A stretch of 64,000 nt of DNA from Papilionanthe hookeriana x Papilionanthe teres. Its lineage: Eukaryota > Streptophyta > Magnoliopsida > Asparagales > Orchidaceae. Positions 46,480 to 57,900 of this stretch are shown piece after piece. Under the pieces are notes generated by a model. It saw only the letters and a program-made list of their open reading frames with translations, did not search any database and had not been told where the DNA came from. Where the stretch lies: the NCBI GenBank assembly GCA_022702705.1, contig CM040428.1:59810155-59874154 (forward strand). Reading direction: 5' to 3'. Within the stretch, counting starts at the first letter, position 1, and each line of letters opens with the position of its first letter. Made by a program: the position numbers and the translations under genes.

Positions 46480-47830
46480 GAACACTTGGTGGTTAGACTG
46501 CGGTGTCGCTACTAACATAAGTGTTTCGATGCGGGGTTGCACGAAGCTACCGAAAACCAAATGATGCTAAAAGATGAATTTATGTGGGAGATGGAAAATC
46601 GGTAGAAGTGGTAAGCGATTGGGCGTTTTAGATTGTTATCATGTACGCGAGTTACTTATTTGGATTTGATAGATACTTTTGTTGTACGATCATTTAGACG
46701 GAATTTGGTTTTCGTTTGTTGTTTGGACAAATTGAGTTATTGTTGTTCATTTCAAAACAGATGTTTCGATTTATCTATTAATTCCAATATTATTGAAGCC
46801 TGGTTCCCTTATGGAGTATGACAATCTTTATTTGCTTGATATCGTTAGTTCTTCATAATGAAACTACGAATGTGGAATCACGAGGTACTAAGCGTAAAAT
46901 TAATAATGAAAATTCGGGAGCATTATGGCACGAGCGTTTAGGTCACATCTCTAGAAATAGAATTGAAAGACTTGTGTCGAGATGAAAGTCTAGGTTCAGG
47001 TGATTTTACTGGACTTTAATGTCTGTATTAAATGCATTAAGGGAAAACATACCAAAAGAAAGAAATTAAGTGCATATAGAGCTACAGAAGTCTTAGAATT
47101 GATACATACAGATGTTTGTGGACCATTTTCTACAGCTTCTTGGAATGGTCAACAATATTTTGTATCGTTCATAGATGATTATTCAAGATATGCATACCTA
47201 TTTCTTATTAATGAAAAGTCCCAGTATTGGACGTGTTCGAATCTTATAAAGTGAAGTTGAAAACCAAGCTAAGCAAATGAATAAAGAAAGTCAAATCGAT
47301 CGTGGTGGTGAATACGTATGGAAGATATGACGGTTCGGGTGAATAATGTCCGAGACCATTTACTAAATTCAGCAGGAGTGTGGAATTGTCCCTCGATACA
47401 CATGCGGGTTCACTTAGCATGAATGGTGTAGCTGAAGACGAAACCGCACTCTTAAAGACATGATAAGCGGTATGATTAGCCATTCTACTTTATCGAATCA
47501 CTCGCGGGAGAAGCACTTAAGACAACGACCTACATTTTAAATAGAGTACCAACTAAAGCGAGTGCAAAAACACCTTATGAGCTTTGGACGGAGCGAAAAC
47601 CCAGGTTTAAAGCATTTTCATGTTTGGGGTTGCTTGGTGAGGCAAGGCCTTACAAGCCACTTCGAGAAAAAGTTAGACCACTAAAACGAGTGAGGAGTCT
47701 ATTTTGTTGGTTATTCGGAGCGATCTAGGGGTTTCGAGTTTTATGATCCCAAATTAAAGATATTTTTTGAGACGAGAGCTGCAGGTGTTCTTTGAGGATA
47801 TTGAATTGGGGGGAATCGAGTTAGAGACTT
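46480..47830 (+). pseudogene. Copia protease and integrase relic
   Basis: The protease motif at about 46485-46545 reads TWWLDCGVATNISVS. The usual D-S/T-G active site is D-C-G. The pre-integrase motif ALWHERLGHISRNRIERL (46920-46975) keeps the HHCC histidines. CIKCIKGKHTKRKKL and ELIHTDVCGPF (47029-47130) carry the zinc cysteines and the first catalytic Asp. FIDDYSRYAY (about 47165-47200) carries the second. The part with the catalytic Glu (47300-47440) is scrambled by stops, although ECGIVP and related words remain. Confidence 0.85.
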
Positions 47831-48019
47831 TGTCTTTGAGAAGGAATCGGACCATACTACTCTTGTTGAAGAGGAATTGGTTCATATTCCTATAATTGCT
47901 TTTGATAATGATCGAATTTTACTCACGACATTGATCGAGTTGCAAATCGAGAACAAGACATTGTTAATCGACCCATGCGGGAATAAATTCGACAACCTCG
48001 AGAACGAGTTCGAAGCGAG

Positions 48020-48920
48020 TGCTTTTGCGACGATCCACTAGGGAAAGAAGAAATGCTATTTCAGATGATTATATTGTATTTCTTCAGGAACATGAGAAAA
48101 AAATTAGTATGACGGAAGATGATCCTATCAACTTTCATCAAGCTATACAAAGTTCTAATTCAAAAAAATGGATTAAAGCAATGAATGAGGAGTATAAATC
48201 TATGCGAAATGATAAAGTTTGGGAACTTGTCCTATTACCGAAGGAAAGAAACCCATTGGTTGCAAATGGATTTTTAAAACCAAAGGGATTCGAAAGGGTA
48301 ATGTGGAGAGACATAAAGCTCGTCATGTAGCTAAAGGCTATACTCAAAAGGAAGGGATTAATTATAAAGAGACATTTTCTCGGTTTCGACAAAGGACTCT
48401 TTTAGAATAATCATAGCACTAGTTGCTCATTATGATATGAAGCTACATCGAATGGATGTTAAGACCGCTTTCCTCGATGGAGACATTGATGAAACAATCA
48501 TATGATGCTGACTGAAAAGCGTATCGAGAGACCCGAAAGAATATGGTTTGCAAGCTGACAAAATCTATTCATGGGCTCGAATAAACTTCCGTCGATGGTA
48601 TCACAAATTTCATCAAGTGATTCTATCATTTGGTTTTGAAATGAATGCGATTGATGATTGTGTATATCATAAATTCGATGGGAGAAACCATTGTTTTACG
48701 ATTTTGTATGTGGATGACATCTGCTACTGCATGAAATGATATAGCATGTTGAAGGAAGCTAAGAGATTTCTATCAATTAATTTTGAGATGAAAGATCTTG
48801 GTGATGCCTCATTTGTCTTAGAATTCGGATTCACGAGATCGTTCTCGGTGTATTCTTGGATTATCGCGAAAATTTTATATTGATACGGTGCTTAAAAGAT
48901 TTGGCATGCGAAGTGTAAAC
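48020..48920 (+). pseudogene. Copia reverse transcriptase relic (YVDD kept)
   Basis: FLQEHEKK...DPINFHQAIQSSNSKKW opens the domain (48080-48170). A frameshift follows, then KPIGCKWIFKTKGIRKGNVE (48246-48310), the ALVAHYDMKLHRMDVKTAFL segment (48418-48475) and WYHKFHQVILSFGFEMNAID. YVDDIC at 48708-48725 preserves the catalytic YVDD. At least three frame breaks prevent function. The middle 'YGLKQASR' motif is damaged. Confidence 0.9.
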
Positions 48921-48984
48921 TAATTGACACCCCTATCGCTAAAGGAGACGAGTTCGATCTCGGTGAGTGCCTAGAGGAACCTTG

Positions 48985-49680
48985 AGATTTAGGAAATGCG
49001 AACGATTCACTATCGTCAGCGATGGGGAGTCTTATGTCTGCTCGAGTTTGTACTGTGGTCGGATATTGCGTACATTGTTGAAGTTTTAGGTAGATACTTA
49101 AGCGAACGAGAATGGATCGTTGGAAAGCAACCAAAAGTTATGAGATACTTAAGAAGAACAAAAGATTACATGCTTACATATAGGAGATCGGATCATTTGG
49201 AGATTATTGGGTATTCGACTTCGATTTTCTTGGATGCGAAACAGAAGAAGATCCGCATCGATTACGTATTTTTGTTAAGTGGTGGAGCTATATCGCAGAG
49301 AAGTGCAAAACAGACACTAATAGCTTCATCACTTATGAGCAGCTGAGTATGTAGCATGTTATGAGGCATCCAACCATGGCATATGGTGAGAAATTTTATC
49401 ATTGAGTACACGCATTATGAAAGGAATTGAAAGACCGCTAAAGTTATTTTGTAACAATACATCGAGTATATTGTATTCGATAATAACGAAGTTCATCGAG
49501 TCGAAGCATATTGACGTCAAATTTCTTGTTGTGAAGGAAAAAATACGAGTGGCCGGATTCACATAGAGCATATTGGAACAAGCTCTATGATTGCGAGACC
49601 CTCTTACTGAAAGATTCGATACACGAAGTCTTTCATGAGCATCTCTGCTCGTATGGGTGTCATAAAGCGAGAAATTTAGA
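48985..49680 (+). pseudogene. Copia RNase H relic
   Basis: RRTKDYMLTYRRSDHLEIIG is followed by YSTSIFLD where active elements have YSDSDFAG, so a catalytic Asp is lost. GGAISQRSAKQTLIASS follows, and later SKHIDVKFLVVKE (49500-49540) and LTERF-like words near the C-terminus. There are several stops. It ends with a CAGTGGGAG purine tract at 49682 and about 420 bp before the LTR. Confidence 0.85.
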
Positions 49681-50103
49681 TTCAGTGGGAGTTTGTTAAC
49701 TTGTGTTTTTTAGCTCTATGTTTAATTTTGTATACAAAACATATTTGAATATTTTCTGATTAGAAATAAGGTATTTTATTCAGTTTAGTACACTCTGTGT
49801 TGTTAAAGTTTGATCTCACTTAAGTAAAGTGGGACCAGTTGAAAATTGACATGAACAGACCACTTTGCGTGTAATTTTCAGTTACATGCATTCATGATTG
49901 ATCATGTCGTTTGATTATATTAATATATGTGACGATTGATAAGTTTAGTTGTGAAAAATACGACGAAGGCTAGCTTTGATCACTTGTATTGATATGATTA
50001 ATGGACGAGATTAGTAATGTGCGCTTTGACAATGATGACAACAATTTTGGGCGTATTAAGGTTGACACATTTATCTTATACATATATAGTCCAAGTGGGA
50101 GAT

Positions 50104-50555
50104 TGTTGGATCAATTATGGGACTATAATGTAATTAATAAATGTGTTGGATCATCATTTAATAAGTCGAAAATTATTGTAGTACTAATTAAGAATAAAAT
50201 TTATGACTTAAGACACATTTGTCGTGAAATTATAAGTGTGGATACTATAAGGCAAAATTCGATTTGATGAGGCGAGAATGGAATTAAGCGAAATTATGTA
50301 AGCCTTTAGTTATATTAAATAAAGAGGTAATGGTCACCGTCTGCGAGGTGTGAAATCTCTCGTGCCCATCAACGAGAGATACTTAAGGAAAACTCCGGAA
50401 AGTACGCAGATTGGAAGATCGGTCTACTTGCAATCGATCAAATGGATTCAGGTACGCTTCCGCTATTGTATCGATTCAAATTTTTATAAATATGAACGGG
50501 ATTGAAAGATTCTCGTAGTTTATTTCTATTTGGAAAATTTAAAGAGTTTCTAACA
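50104..50555 (+). repeat. 3' LTR of the copia element
   Basis: It starts TGTTGGATCAATTATGGG directly after CCAAGTGGGAGAT and ends TTTCTAACA. AAATT follows as a possible target duplication. The length (452 bp) and TG...CA ends fit copia LTRs. Confidence 0.75.
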
Positions 50556-51931
50556 AAATTTACATTCATACCACACTACTCTTATGTATTTACAAATCCA
50601 GCACCCAAAATTTGATATTTACACTTATAAAATCTTGAAATCATAAATTTAAGCATAAAAAAGATGCATTTCACTTCTAAAAGGATAGTAATGTTAGTAT
50701 TTTTAGTATGTTAGATTTGAGTGGCATGCACGTAAATATTAATGTGTAGATGTTAGAAAAAAAAAAAAAAAAAATACATAAGAATTGCGTATGTAAATGC
50801 CCCATAATTAAGATACCATCAAAATACATAAGAATTGCGTATGCATAAGTCATAAGTCCCATAATCCTTATTATCCATTATTCAATTTTGATCAGCACTA
50901 AATTCATTTGAATTTCTCTAAAATAGTATTCTCTTAATCATACCTTCTAAATAAGAATTATGCTAAAAAATTAAATAGATTAAAATTATAACAATAAGAA
51001 AGCATGCTCTTCAAGTCACCTGATAGAACTCCAATTCCACGATATTTGAAGCCGCGTACAATTAATTCGAAACACTACAGGACAATCCTGCTTAATAGCG
51101 AAGCCTGGAACTTATGTAATAAAAATTAAATAACACAAAAAGATCAGCTACATATTAAATAAACTATTCTTGCCTATAAAGAACCTTTTAAGTTTTTCAT
51201 TTTTATTGTTTTCATTTGAGCATATAATATATTATACCCACTCCGTAAGGCTCTGATATATACTTAAATGGTAGATCTTTGCTCTTTGAATCTAGTGTGT
51301 TTTTAGGTTGTATTTTCCTCTTAATCAAATTTTCTGTCTGGACTCCAGACATAGGTCTACGTGAGGACTCAAGTAATATACTGTCATATATTATATCGGA
51401 CTCAACTAAAAAATTAACGGTAGAGTTTGTTGGAGTGGAACCGCGACCTTCAATAACTTCGAAAAAACCTCAAAATAATCCCGAAAAAAACATCCGCGAT
51501 GTTATTTCGAGGTTATTGAATTGTAATATACATCTAAATCCAAGCGGAGGAGAATATTGTTGGTGGGGACAAAAATTGTGAGGCAAAGATTGATAAGTGA
51601 AACTGTGAAAGATAATGGTAAAGATGGATGATGTGAAAGAATTTGGCATGTAACTCCCAACTCTAATGCTTTTAACCAGAAAGTCATAGAACTCGAGATA
51701 GATGAGCTTAACAACAGCCACGATGCTATGTCAATTTTATCTGTCATGTTTATTCATCTCATTATATAATCTGATACCATTAGTGAGGACATTGTCTGAA
51801 CTTTTCTATGAAAAAAAAAAGAGAAAAGAAATGGCATTGCATGTTTGTTTAAAATTTCATGAATATAGATAGAAAAGCCATACAAGTCAAATTCTAGTCA
51901 TCCTGCTATAGACAAAATTCAGAAGAAGAAA
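50556..51931. other. 3' flank of MSH4
   Basis: AT-rich DNA beyond the MSH4 stop codon. It holds a 23 bp direct repeat (AATACATAAGAATTGCGTATG at 50773 and 50823) next to an A-run at 50758-50774. It also holds a stem with 16 bp arms (51449-51464 and 51505-51520, one mismatch) separated by 40 nt. No AATAAA is clearly placed and no second gene was recognised. Confidence 0.4.
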
Positions 51932-52102
51932 TCAAAAAGTAAACCTACCCTCATTATAACTCTCTTTAAGATTTTCCAAAGCCCTTCTTATATCATCCTC
52001 ACCTTGGTTGGAATATTTCAAGCAAACCAGCCTTTGGGCAATCCTGTACACCATTTGCAAAGGGTGATACTCCTCACAGTTGTTCGTCATCTTCTTTGAA
52101 TC
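51932..52102 (-). CDS. MSH4: MSH4 last exon
   Basis: 171 bp including the stop TGA. It begins DSKKMTNNCEEYHPLQMVYR and continues IAQRLVCLKYSNQGEDDIRR then ALENLKESYNEGRFTF. The stretch from YR.AQRL.CLKYS to AL.NL.ES matches the MSH4 C-terminus. The acceptor is TTGATAG|GATTCA. A GGTAGGT site near the end could act as a donor to one further tiny exon, but the immediate TGA gives a normal-length C-terminus. It lies 8.75 kb from the preceding exon. Confidence 0.9.
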   Translation of the reverse strand, partial: DSKKMTNNCEEYHPLQMVYRIAQRLVCLKYSNQGEDDIRRALENLKESYNEGRFTF

Positions 52103-53004
52103 CTATCAACAAGATTAAAATGCAATCAATTTTAGTCAAGCAGCCTTTTAGCAAAAGAAATGGCCACATAAAATTTTTGTAAGGTTTTCAATATCAGTCG
52201 GGAGTCCATTTTCAGCCAATTGTATTTATTAAAAGTTGGCAGTAATTGATACTTAACAAAGCGTTGATTTAGTCCTCGCCGCTCCACCAAAATGGACAAT
52301 ATACTCTGCAAGTGTGCTGCTCGTAATAAAGAATCCAATATAGAGCTTTTCAACGCACATGCTCATCATGAATAAAAATTGTGGTATCATTGGTAAAAAA
52401 AACTGGTGCAAGATGGCCTAAAATTAAAATGAATGGATGATGCCTTCAGAGCTTTAGTTGGTTGAAAGAAATGGAAACTCTAGCTTTAGTTGACTGGATA
52501 TGATGGGCATTTCCAACAAGCTAAAGAAAATTCCTCTTTAGTTAAATCCCAAGAGTGAGAGCTCCAAACTGATGTCCCACTTTACGAGAAGTCAAAATGA
52601 GAGTAATGAAAAACTTATTTGGTAGGTTTGAGTAAAAGAGTCCTTTTATCATGCTTGAAATTCTTAGGGTTCGAGCTCCTCTTCCTCTACTCCTTTGCAC
52701 GTCAAGAAAGGAAGGCTATTTCATGCGTCGTTGTGATGCAATCTTACCGTTGAATTTAATTATTTTTTTCAGAAAAAATTGTATATAGATATATCTAACA
52801 TGAGAGATTTAAGGGCCGTTTGGAACAACTTATTGAGTGCGGAGGCAGTACGAAAAAGCCGCCTTCTTGACGTATATATTATATTGTGTTGTGATTGTAG
52901 TTTTCTTTTCTTATTGATTTCTTCAAGATATTGATATATTGTTATGTTGGATGAGAAGTTGTCTACAGACAGTGTTGTTATTTTTGGATGGTTTAAATTT
53001 TCAT
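52103..53004. other. MSH4 last intron, proximal part
   Basis: About 900 bp of AT-rich intron between the last exon and the PIF/Harbinger-like insertion. A short minus-strand open frame (52353-52132) is not recognisable. Nothing else is seen. Confidence 0.5.
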
Positions 53005-53708
53005 TTAGGGTCTGTTTGGGGCAGCTGCAGCTTATCCAGATAAGCTGTTTATTCTGATAAGCTGCTGATAAGCAGCTGATCTGGATAAGCTGTCTGATTG
53101 TTTGGTTTGCGTGTTTAAAAAACAGCTGATTCTGAATAAATGACCAGTCCGTCCCTGTTCTGAATAAAATAACAATCTCTATCCTGTAGAAATCATACAA
53201 GAGAAATAACAGAGAAAAACAAGTTGTTTCTCTGAAAAAATTTGATAAATTTTCTAAAGCAAAGATGTTTCAAACAATCATATAAAATTCAGATCACATG
53301 CATATACGAATTGATCTTTAACCCATTTTATCTCATATGCCAGGATGAAAATTCAAAGAGATCTCGACAGCTAATCATCATATGCACATGAATCTTGCTT
53401 TTTCTTTAAGAAAAAACGGAGCCATGTTTCATATTCGAGAACCATGTAGAAAACACATTAGATCCCTTCACCCATAAGATCTTGTTTTTCTTGTAAATAT
53501 AAAAAGATCACAGCAAATATAATTTGTCAAATCTAGTGCGTACAAGAGGTGAGCAATAAATAAAATTATATACTGCATTGAATTCGCCTGAAAGTGGGTC
53601 TTCCCGACCTGACCTCTTTGTTCCCCTACTTTATCCGGCGAAAGGGGAACTGGCTGACTCCTCATGAGGTGATTTGCGGGCTGATTGAGAAAGCTTAGGA
53701 AGAAGAGG

Positions 53709-53882
53709 GAGCGGTTTCTGAAGGCGAACTTCGATTTGCCGGCGAAGAATCCTTCGGAGGAGGTGCAGTGGAGATGGCGAAGTGCCATTGGACAGATTGT
53801 TCTGAATTGCAAGAAGAGGTTTTGGATGGTAGCCAATCTTGATAAAACATTGGAGGCTGAGGCTCGCCACCACAGCATCCAG
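53709..53882 (+). pseudogene. Captured N-terminal exon fragment of a plant autoinhibited Ca2+-ATPase (ACA type)
   Basis: The frame reads ERFLKANFDLPAKNPSEEVQ, then WRWRSAIGQIVLNCKKRFWM and VANLDKTLEAEARHHSIQ. This matches the N-terminal autoinhibitory / calmodulin-binding region of plant P2B Ca2+-ATPases, where NPSEE..RRWR, RRFR and DL.K..EAE are conserved. Such pumps export Ca2+ across plasma, ER or vacuolar membranes. The fragment ends CATCCAG|GTCATT, a donor-like boundary in the place where I recall the first intron in ACA genes. No ATG remains where the start is expected (AGG at 53706-53708). A frame stays open upstream only from a TTG at 53685. Several basic residues are substituted, so it is a decayed fragment. 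Confidence 0.8.
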
Positions 53883-53889
53883 GTCATTT

Positions 53890-54065
53890 TTCTCAGTTTC
53901 TTCTTGCGCTGCTCTTGTCGGATCAATGGGAGCTTCGGGGAGCAAGCGGGCACGCGAGGGTTACAGGGTTTCCGACGGGGAGAGGTCCTGAACAATGCCA
54001 CAGATCGGGTTCGCAGCGAGGGCAGTGACAAAATTTTGTTTCGGAGAACGCGGATCGCGGTATAG
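53890..54065. other. Second GC-rich insert in the Pack-type element, origin unknown
   Basis: After TTTTTCTCAG (an acceptor-like end) GC-rich DNA continues to 54065. Open frames exist on both strands, the minus one running 54031-53468 through the whole interior. I do not recognise either product. It may be a second captured host fragment or more of the same ATPase locus. Confidence 0.35.
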
Positions 54066-54141
54066 TCCCACGATCCCGTTGTAATAGGAAAAAAAAAACT
54101 GTTTTCGGGAAGGCACCTAAAACATGCGAAACAAACACATA

Positions 54142-54165
54142 GGCGGTGTTTTCAAAAACACCGCC
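54142..54165. repeat. Perfect 11 bp-arm hairpin near the element end
   Basis: GGCGGTGTTTT-CA-AAAACACCGCC lies 28 bp inside the right terminus of the PIF/Harbinger-like element. It probably belongs to the subterminal region. Confidence 0.85.
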
Positions 54166-54459
54166 ATACTTATAAGCTGTCCCAAACAGACCCTTAGTAT
54201 AATTTGTGAATTCTTAATAGCTTTTTAATAAATTGAAGTTTATTAAGATTTGTGAAAAATAAATTAAATTTTAATGTCGACTGACTGCAGTTTCTGATTT
54301 AGTTAATTAGAAGCTATCAGGCCGAGTTGTGACGAAAGAGATCATAAAAGTAAATTAGAACATATTCAAATTGAGTCCTTAGGTTAATTAAATTAATTTA
54401 TAAATAGTATTAATGAATGGATAAGTTGTGTCTAATTATAATCTTTCTTATGATATTTC

Positions 54460-54990
54460 AAAAATATGAAAAATCAAGAGGAAGTAGTTAGAGATGATGT
54501 GGTAAAAATTGATGCAACTCTACATACTACTGTGAATGCAGATTTTTTTACTGAAATGATAACTGCAGTAACTCATATAATTAAAAACTCTCAAACTCGA
54601 GCCAGTTATAGTGAGGGAGACTAGATGAACAAATATTTCAAACTATTTCAGAATATGAAGCTAGCTCTCGAGAGAGAGAACAAAGTCTGATGGATAATGT
54701 GAACTAACTGCTAAAAGTGAATTATTTTCGATGGGTTTTCATCTCCTCTAGAGTGGATGGTTACACTAGTTGTTTTTGCGTTGAAGGGAGAAACAGAGAG
54801 ATGGTGACGAGTAAAGTTGCCGGTAAAATTTGGGGTTAAAGCCAACAACATGATATAGTAGGACGAGTGAACACTAAATACTGGTTCGTACCACATTCAA
54901 CTAGAAAAATCTAGAATAAATTCATTAAATTGGTGCAAGAAGATCGATCTATTATGTCGTATGAAACTAAATTCACTAAACTTTCAAGGA
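54460..54990 (+). pseudogene. Ty3/gypsy gag relic in the MSH4 intron
   Basis: VVFALKGETERW then a stop (TGA for TGG) and RVKLP resembles the gag motif A.F.L.GEA..WW. LVQEDRSIMSYETKFTKLSR (54935-54990) matches the Q....V..YE.KF.ELSR segment of plant Ty3 gag. The type differs from the Athila-like gag at 22.3-23.9 kb. The sequence is broken by stops and abuts TGTCATACCCCAAC at about 54994, a typical LTR-like start. Confidence 0.7.
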
Positions 54991-57900
54991 ATATGTTGTC
55001 ATACCCCAACTGATCCCTCTTTAAGGGTCTGCTGAGATGCGACAAGGACCAGACAATTTAGCCAGACTAAACTCTCACCAATACACATACTAACTTGCAA
55101 AATCAAGACTCGGTGAGTGATGAACTAGTCTAAATTGTCATGAACATATGTGAAACATTGCATTTCACAATTCATTTATATTCATAATCGGAAGCGTGAA
55201 AAATCATAACTTCAAAACATATAAACTATATAAAGCTACTAAATAAAAAAATAATAACAGCACATATCCAAAACGTCTATACAAGCTCTCAAAACTATAT
55301 GGTGCAGAAATTGTACAAATCATAACTGACTACTCATCTCGATATTTATTGCTCCTACTTGAAAGGCAACAATGTAGAGCGAGCAATAACGAGCTCAAAG
55401 AAATAATCAAGGTTAAAACAAAATTTTATACGTGAAAATAAAATAACGTATATGTTCACATGTCACTATAAATGTCTATACACAAATCTCAATATGTTCG
55501 AATTGTGGAGAACATGAAAAGAAAAACATGTAGTGTAGAAATCAAGACTGTTGTATTAACATGTTGTCATAAATATGAAATCATAAGTATAATAAAAACT
55601 ATGTTCATAGGCATGTTAATAAGATATTTATTGTAGTTATTCATAACAATGATATTTCATAAATATCATTTCATAATAATGTCACTGGTAAATATATATA
55701 CCTCGACTATTTTCATTTCCTGTTACATGAATCATCAATCTACCCCAAAGGCCATATAAACTATCGATAAATGCTGACCCCCCAAACATAATATTTATTA
55801 ATAACCCCCTAATACCCGTCGCCTAATCCGGTTCCAAAATTTCGTCACCGCCTGAATACCAGAATTTGCGAACATCACACATGCCTAGCTTGTTGGCAGC
55901 CTTGTGTTGAGCCTGCTAGTTGCTCGGCTTTCCCTTTGTGCTGGCCCTGTCTTTGAGCAAATGGGGGCTCGGTTTAATCCTGTTTCACAGCCCGTTTTGA
56001 GCCTGGTAACTTGGTTTCCTGATTTTTTATGCCTTTTGATTATTCCTCTTTTACACCTTCTATGAAGACCCAGTTTTGTTGTCTAATTGTCATGGTGGCA
56101 GCCCCCCCCCCCCCCCTTCTTTTGCATTCATGTGGGGGGTTGTTTTGGTTACTTGTGAGCTGGTCCTGCTTTGAACTTGTTGGTTGCTCGATTTTGCTCC
56201 TTGCAGCTCTTGTTTTGATACTTCTGTGGCTTGGATTTCACATGGCTCGGTTTTGATATTTGGGACAGCCCTGTGTTTGGTATGTTGATATATTGGGTTT
56301 GGAACGACTTCGGGCTGTTGAATTTGGGGGCCTTTTGACCTTGTTTTTGGAGTCTTCTAGAACTGCTTGATCTACCCTATTTTAAAGTGTCCTATTGAAT
56401 TATCTGTAGTTACCTGCATGACGTTTTTCAAGATATTCTGCGTAGTCTTAATTGGTCTTTCTAGGGACCTAGCATGTTCCCCTTTTTGTGAGCAGTGGAG
56501 TCTTTAAGTCTTGGATTCTGTGAGGGTTGTCGGGTTTCACCTCTGATAGGTTTTAGTTGAGTCTGTCGAGTTCGACCGTCGAGGTTTCGGGATTGTTTGT
56601 TTTCTGTAGTTTTGAGGGATGACCCGCCTCCTTTTTGTCGTTCTTTTAGGCGAGTCGTTTCCTTCGTTCTTGCTTCTTGGCCGAGTCTTTTGCACTTATG
56701 TATGAGACATAAGTGTGCACGTATAGTCTTTTGTTATATGTGGGTCATCAAGCAAGACTGTAAGTAGGATGGTTCGGGGTTAGGTACACAAGTGATTAAA
56801 GAACCACCTAGGCATGTGTGAGAGGTCCTAGTACGATCCTGACTCAGTGACCTTACGAGAGTGAGGGATCTGCAGTACTACATCTCTAACACTTAGTAAA
56901 AGAGTTACCAATCGCTTCTACAAATAGTTGGAAGCTCTCGCTTGCTAATATGACTGATCCACTTTTAAAATATCAAAAATCTCTTTCAAATGAATGATAA
57001 AACAAAAATTTCTTTTCAAAGAAAAAATGAAAAATTAAATGGAGTCTTTCTTAAACATGTCATAAAAAAAAATTCACGGGTTAGTCGTGTGAACCAGGTT
57101 AGGAGTTTCTTATTCCTGTAGCGGTTAGACTGAGAACCTTTTACTTAGTGTTGGATCACACAGACATTGTGATTCGTTAGGGTCCTAAAATCATGATTTT
57201 TACAACAGGATCCTGATTCTGAGTCCTCCCCACCATCATGCTTACAGTTCTTTCGGACTTTTAGTCCATATTTTGTGGTTCTCTTTGTTTTCCTACGGAT
57301 TGCTTTTTGGGTTTCTTTCTACTCTTTTCCTTTCTTTTCGAGTTTTCTACGATTTATTTTGATTCCTTTCGAGTTTCTCACGGACTTTCTCCAAATTTTC
57401 TCGCTTTATGGCTTGTCATACGTTTTTTTGGGTTTTACCTTTCATAGGTAACTCGGGATACTAGACCCTTCCTTTACTTGCTCCTACTTCTTTTATGCTA
57501 CTGATCCTTTCTTTGCAAGAAAAGTAATAAGAAATAGCAGAGCGTTACAGGTAACCAAAATTTACAGTATTTTCATAGTACTACTGCTTTCCCTTTTTTA
57601 CTACTCATGTTTGCCTGCTACGACTGTTTTACTTTTACTGTAGCATACTCACCCTTATTCTTTCTATTGCTTTCCTTTTACTCGTACTATATCTTGTTAT
57701 TACTCGTTTTACATCGCAAATTACGCAAGTCTTGCTCCTGTTTACTATAGCTTGTTATCTCGTTTACTGTAGTACACTTCTGTTTGCTGCAGCATTCACC
57801 CCTTTTTACTGTAAAGCAGACATCTAAAAAAATAAAATAAAACACTAACTTGACAATTGCATGTCCACTTTAAACCTCTACTTCAACACTGCTACAACAT

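Larger units (their letters stand above)
45580..50555 (+). mobile_element. Ty1/copia retrotransposon, decayed, 5' LTR not found
   Basis: The order gag, CCHC knuckle, protease, integrase, reverse transcriptase, RNase H is the Ty1/copia order. It is followed by a 3' untranslated stretch, a polypurine tract (CCAAGTGGGAGAT, 50091-50103) and an LTR of about 450 bp (50104-50555). Frameshifts and stops occur in every domain. The gag motif GCMDLDLALR resembles the Ivana/Oryco-type lineages, but I hold that sub-assignment loosely. Confidence 0.9.
53008..54193. mobile_element. PIF/Harbinger (Tourist-like) element carrying host exon DNA (Pack-type)
   Basis: The terminal inverted repeats are GGGTCTGTTTGGGGCAGCT (left) and the complement of GGGTCTGTTTGGGACAGCTT (right), with one mismatch in 18. 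A TTA target duplication lies at 53005-53007 and 54194-54196. That terminal motif and TTA duplication are characteristic of PIF/Harbinger/Tourist. The 1186 bp interior encodes no transposase. It contains GC-rich DNA (about 53600-54070) unlike the AT-rich intron around it, including an exon 1 fragment of an autoinhibited Ca2+-ATPase. The left subterminal part repeats GATAAGCTG four times or more. A 24 bp hairpin lies near the right end (54142-54165). Confidence 0.88.

Noticed and set aside
52132..52353. Possible additional MSH4 exon or separate gene in the last intron
   Set aside because: It lies immediately upstream of the last exon's acceptor. The MSH4 C-terminus is already continuous from ITEK to DSKK, and the sequence has no match I can name.
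53468..54031. 187-codon minus-strand open frame across the Pack-type element
   Set aside because: It is antisense to the recognisable ACA fragment and spans the junction between two GC-rich segments. It is probably a shadow of the captured coding DNA.
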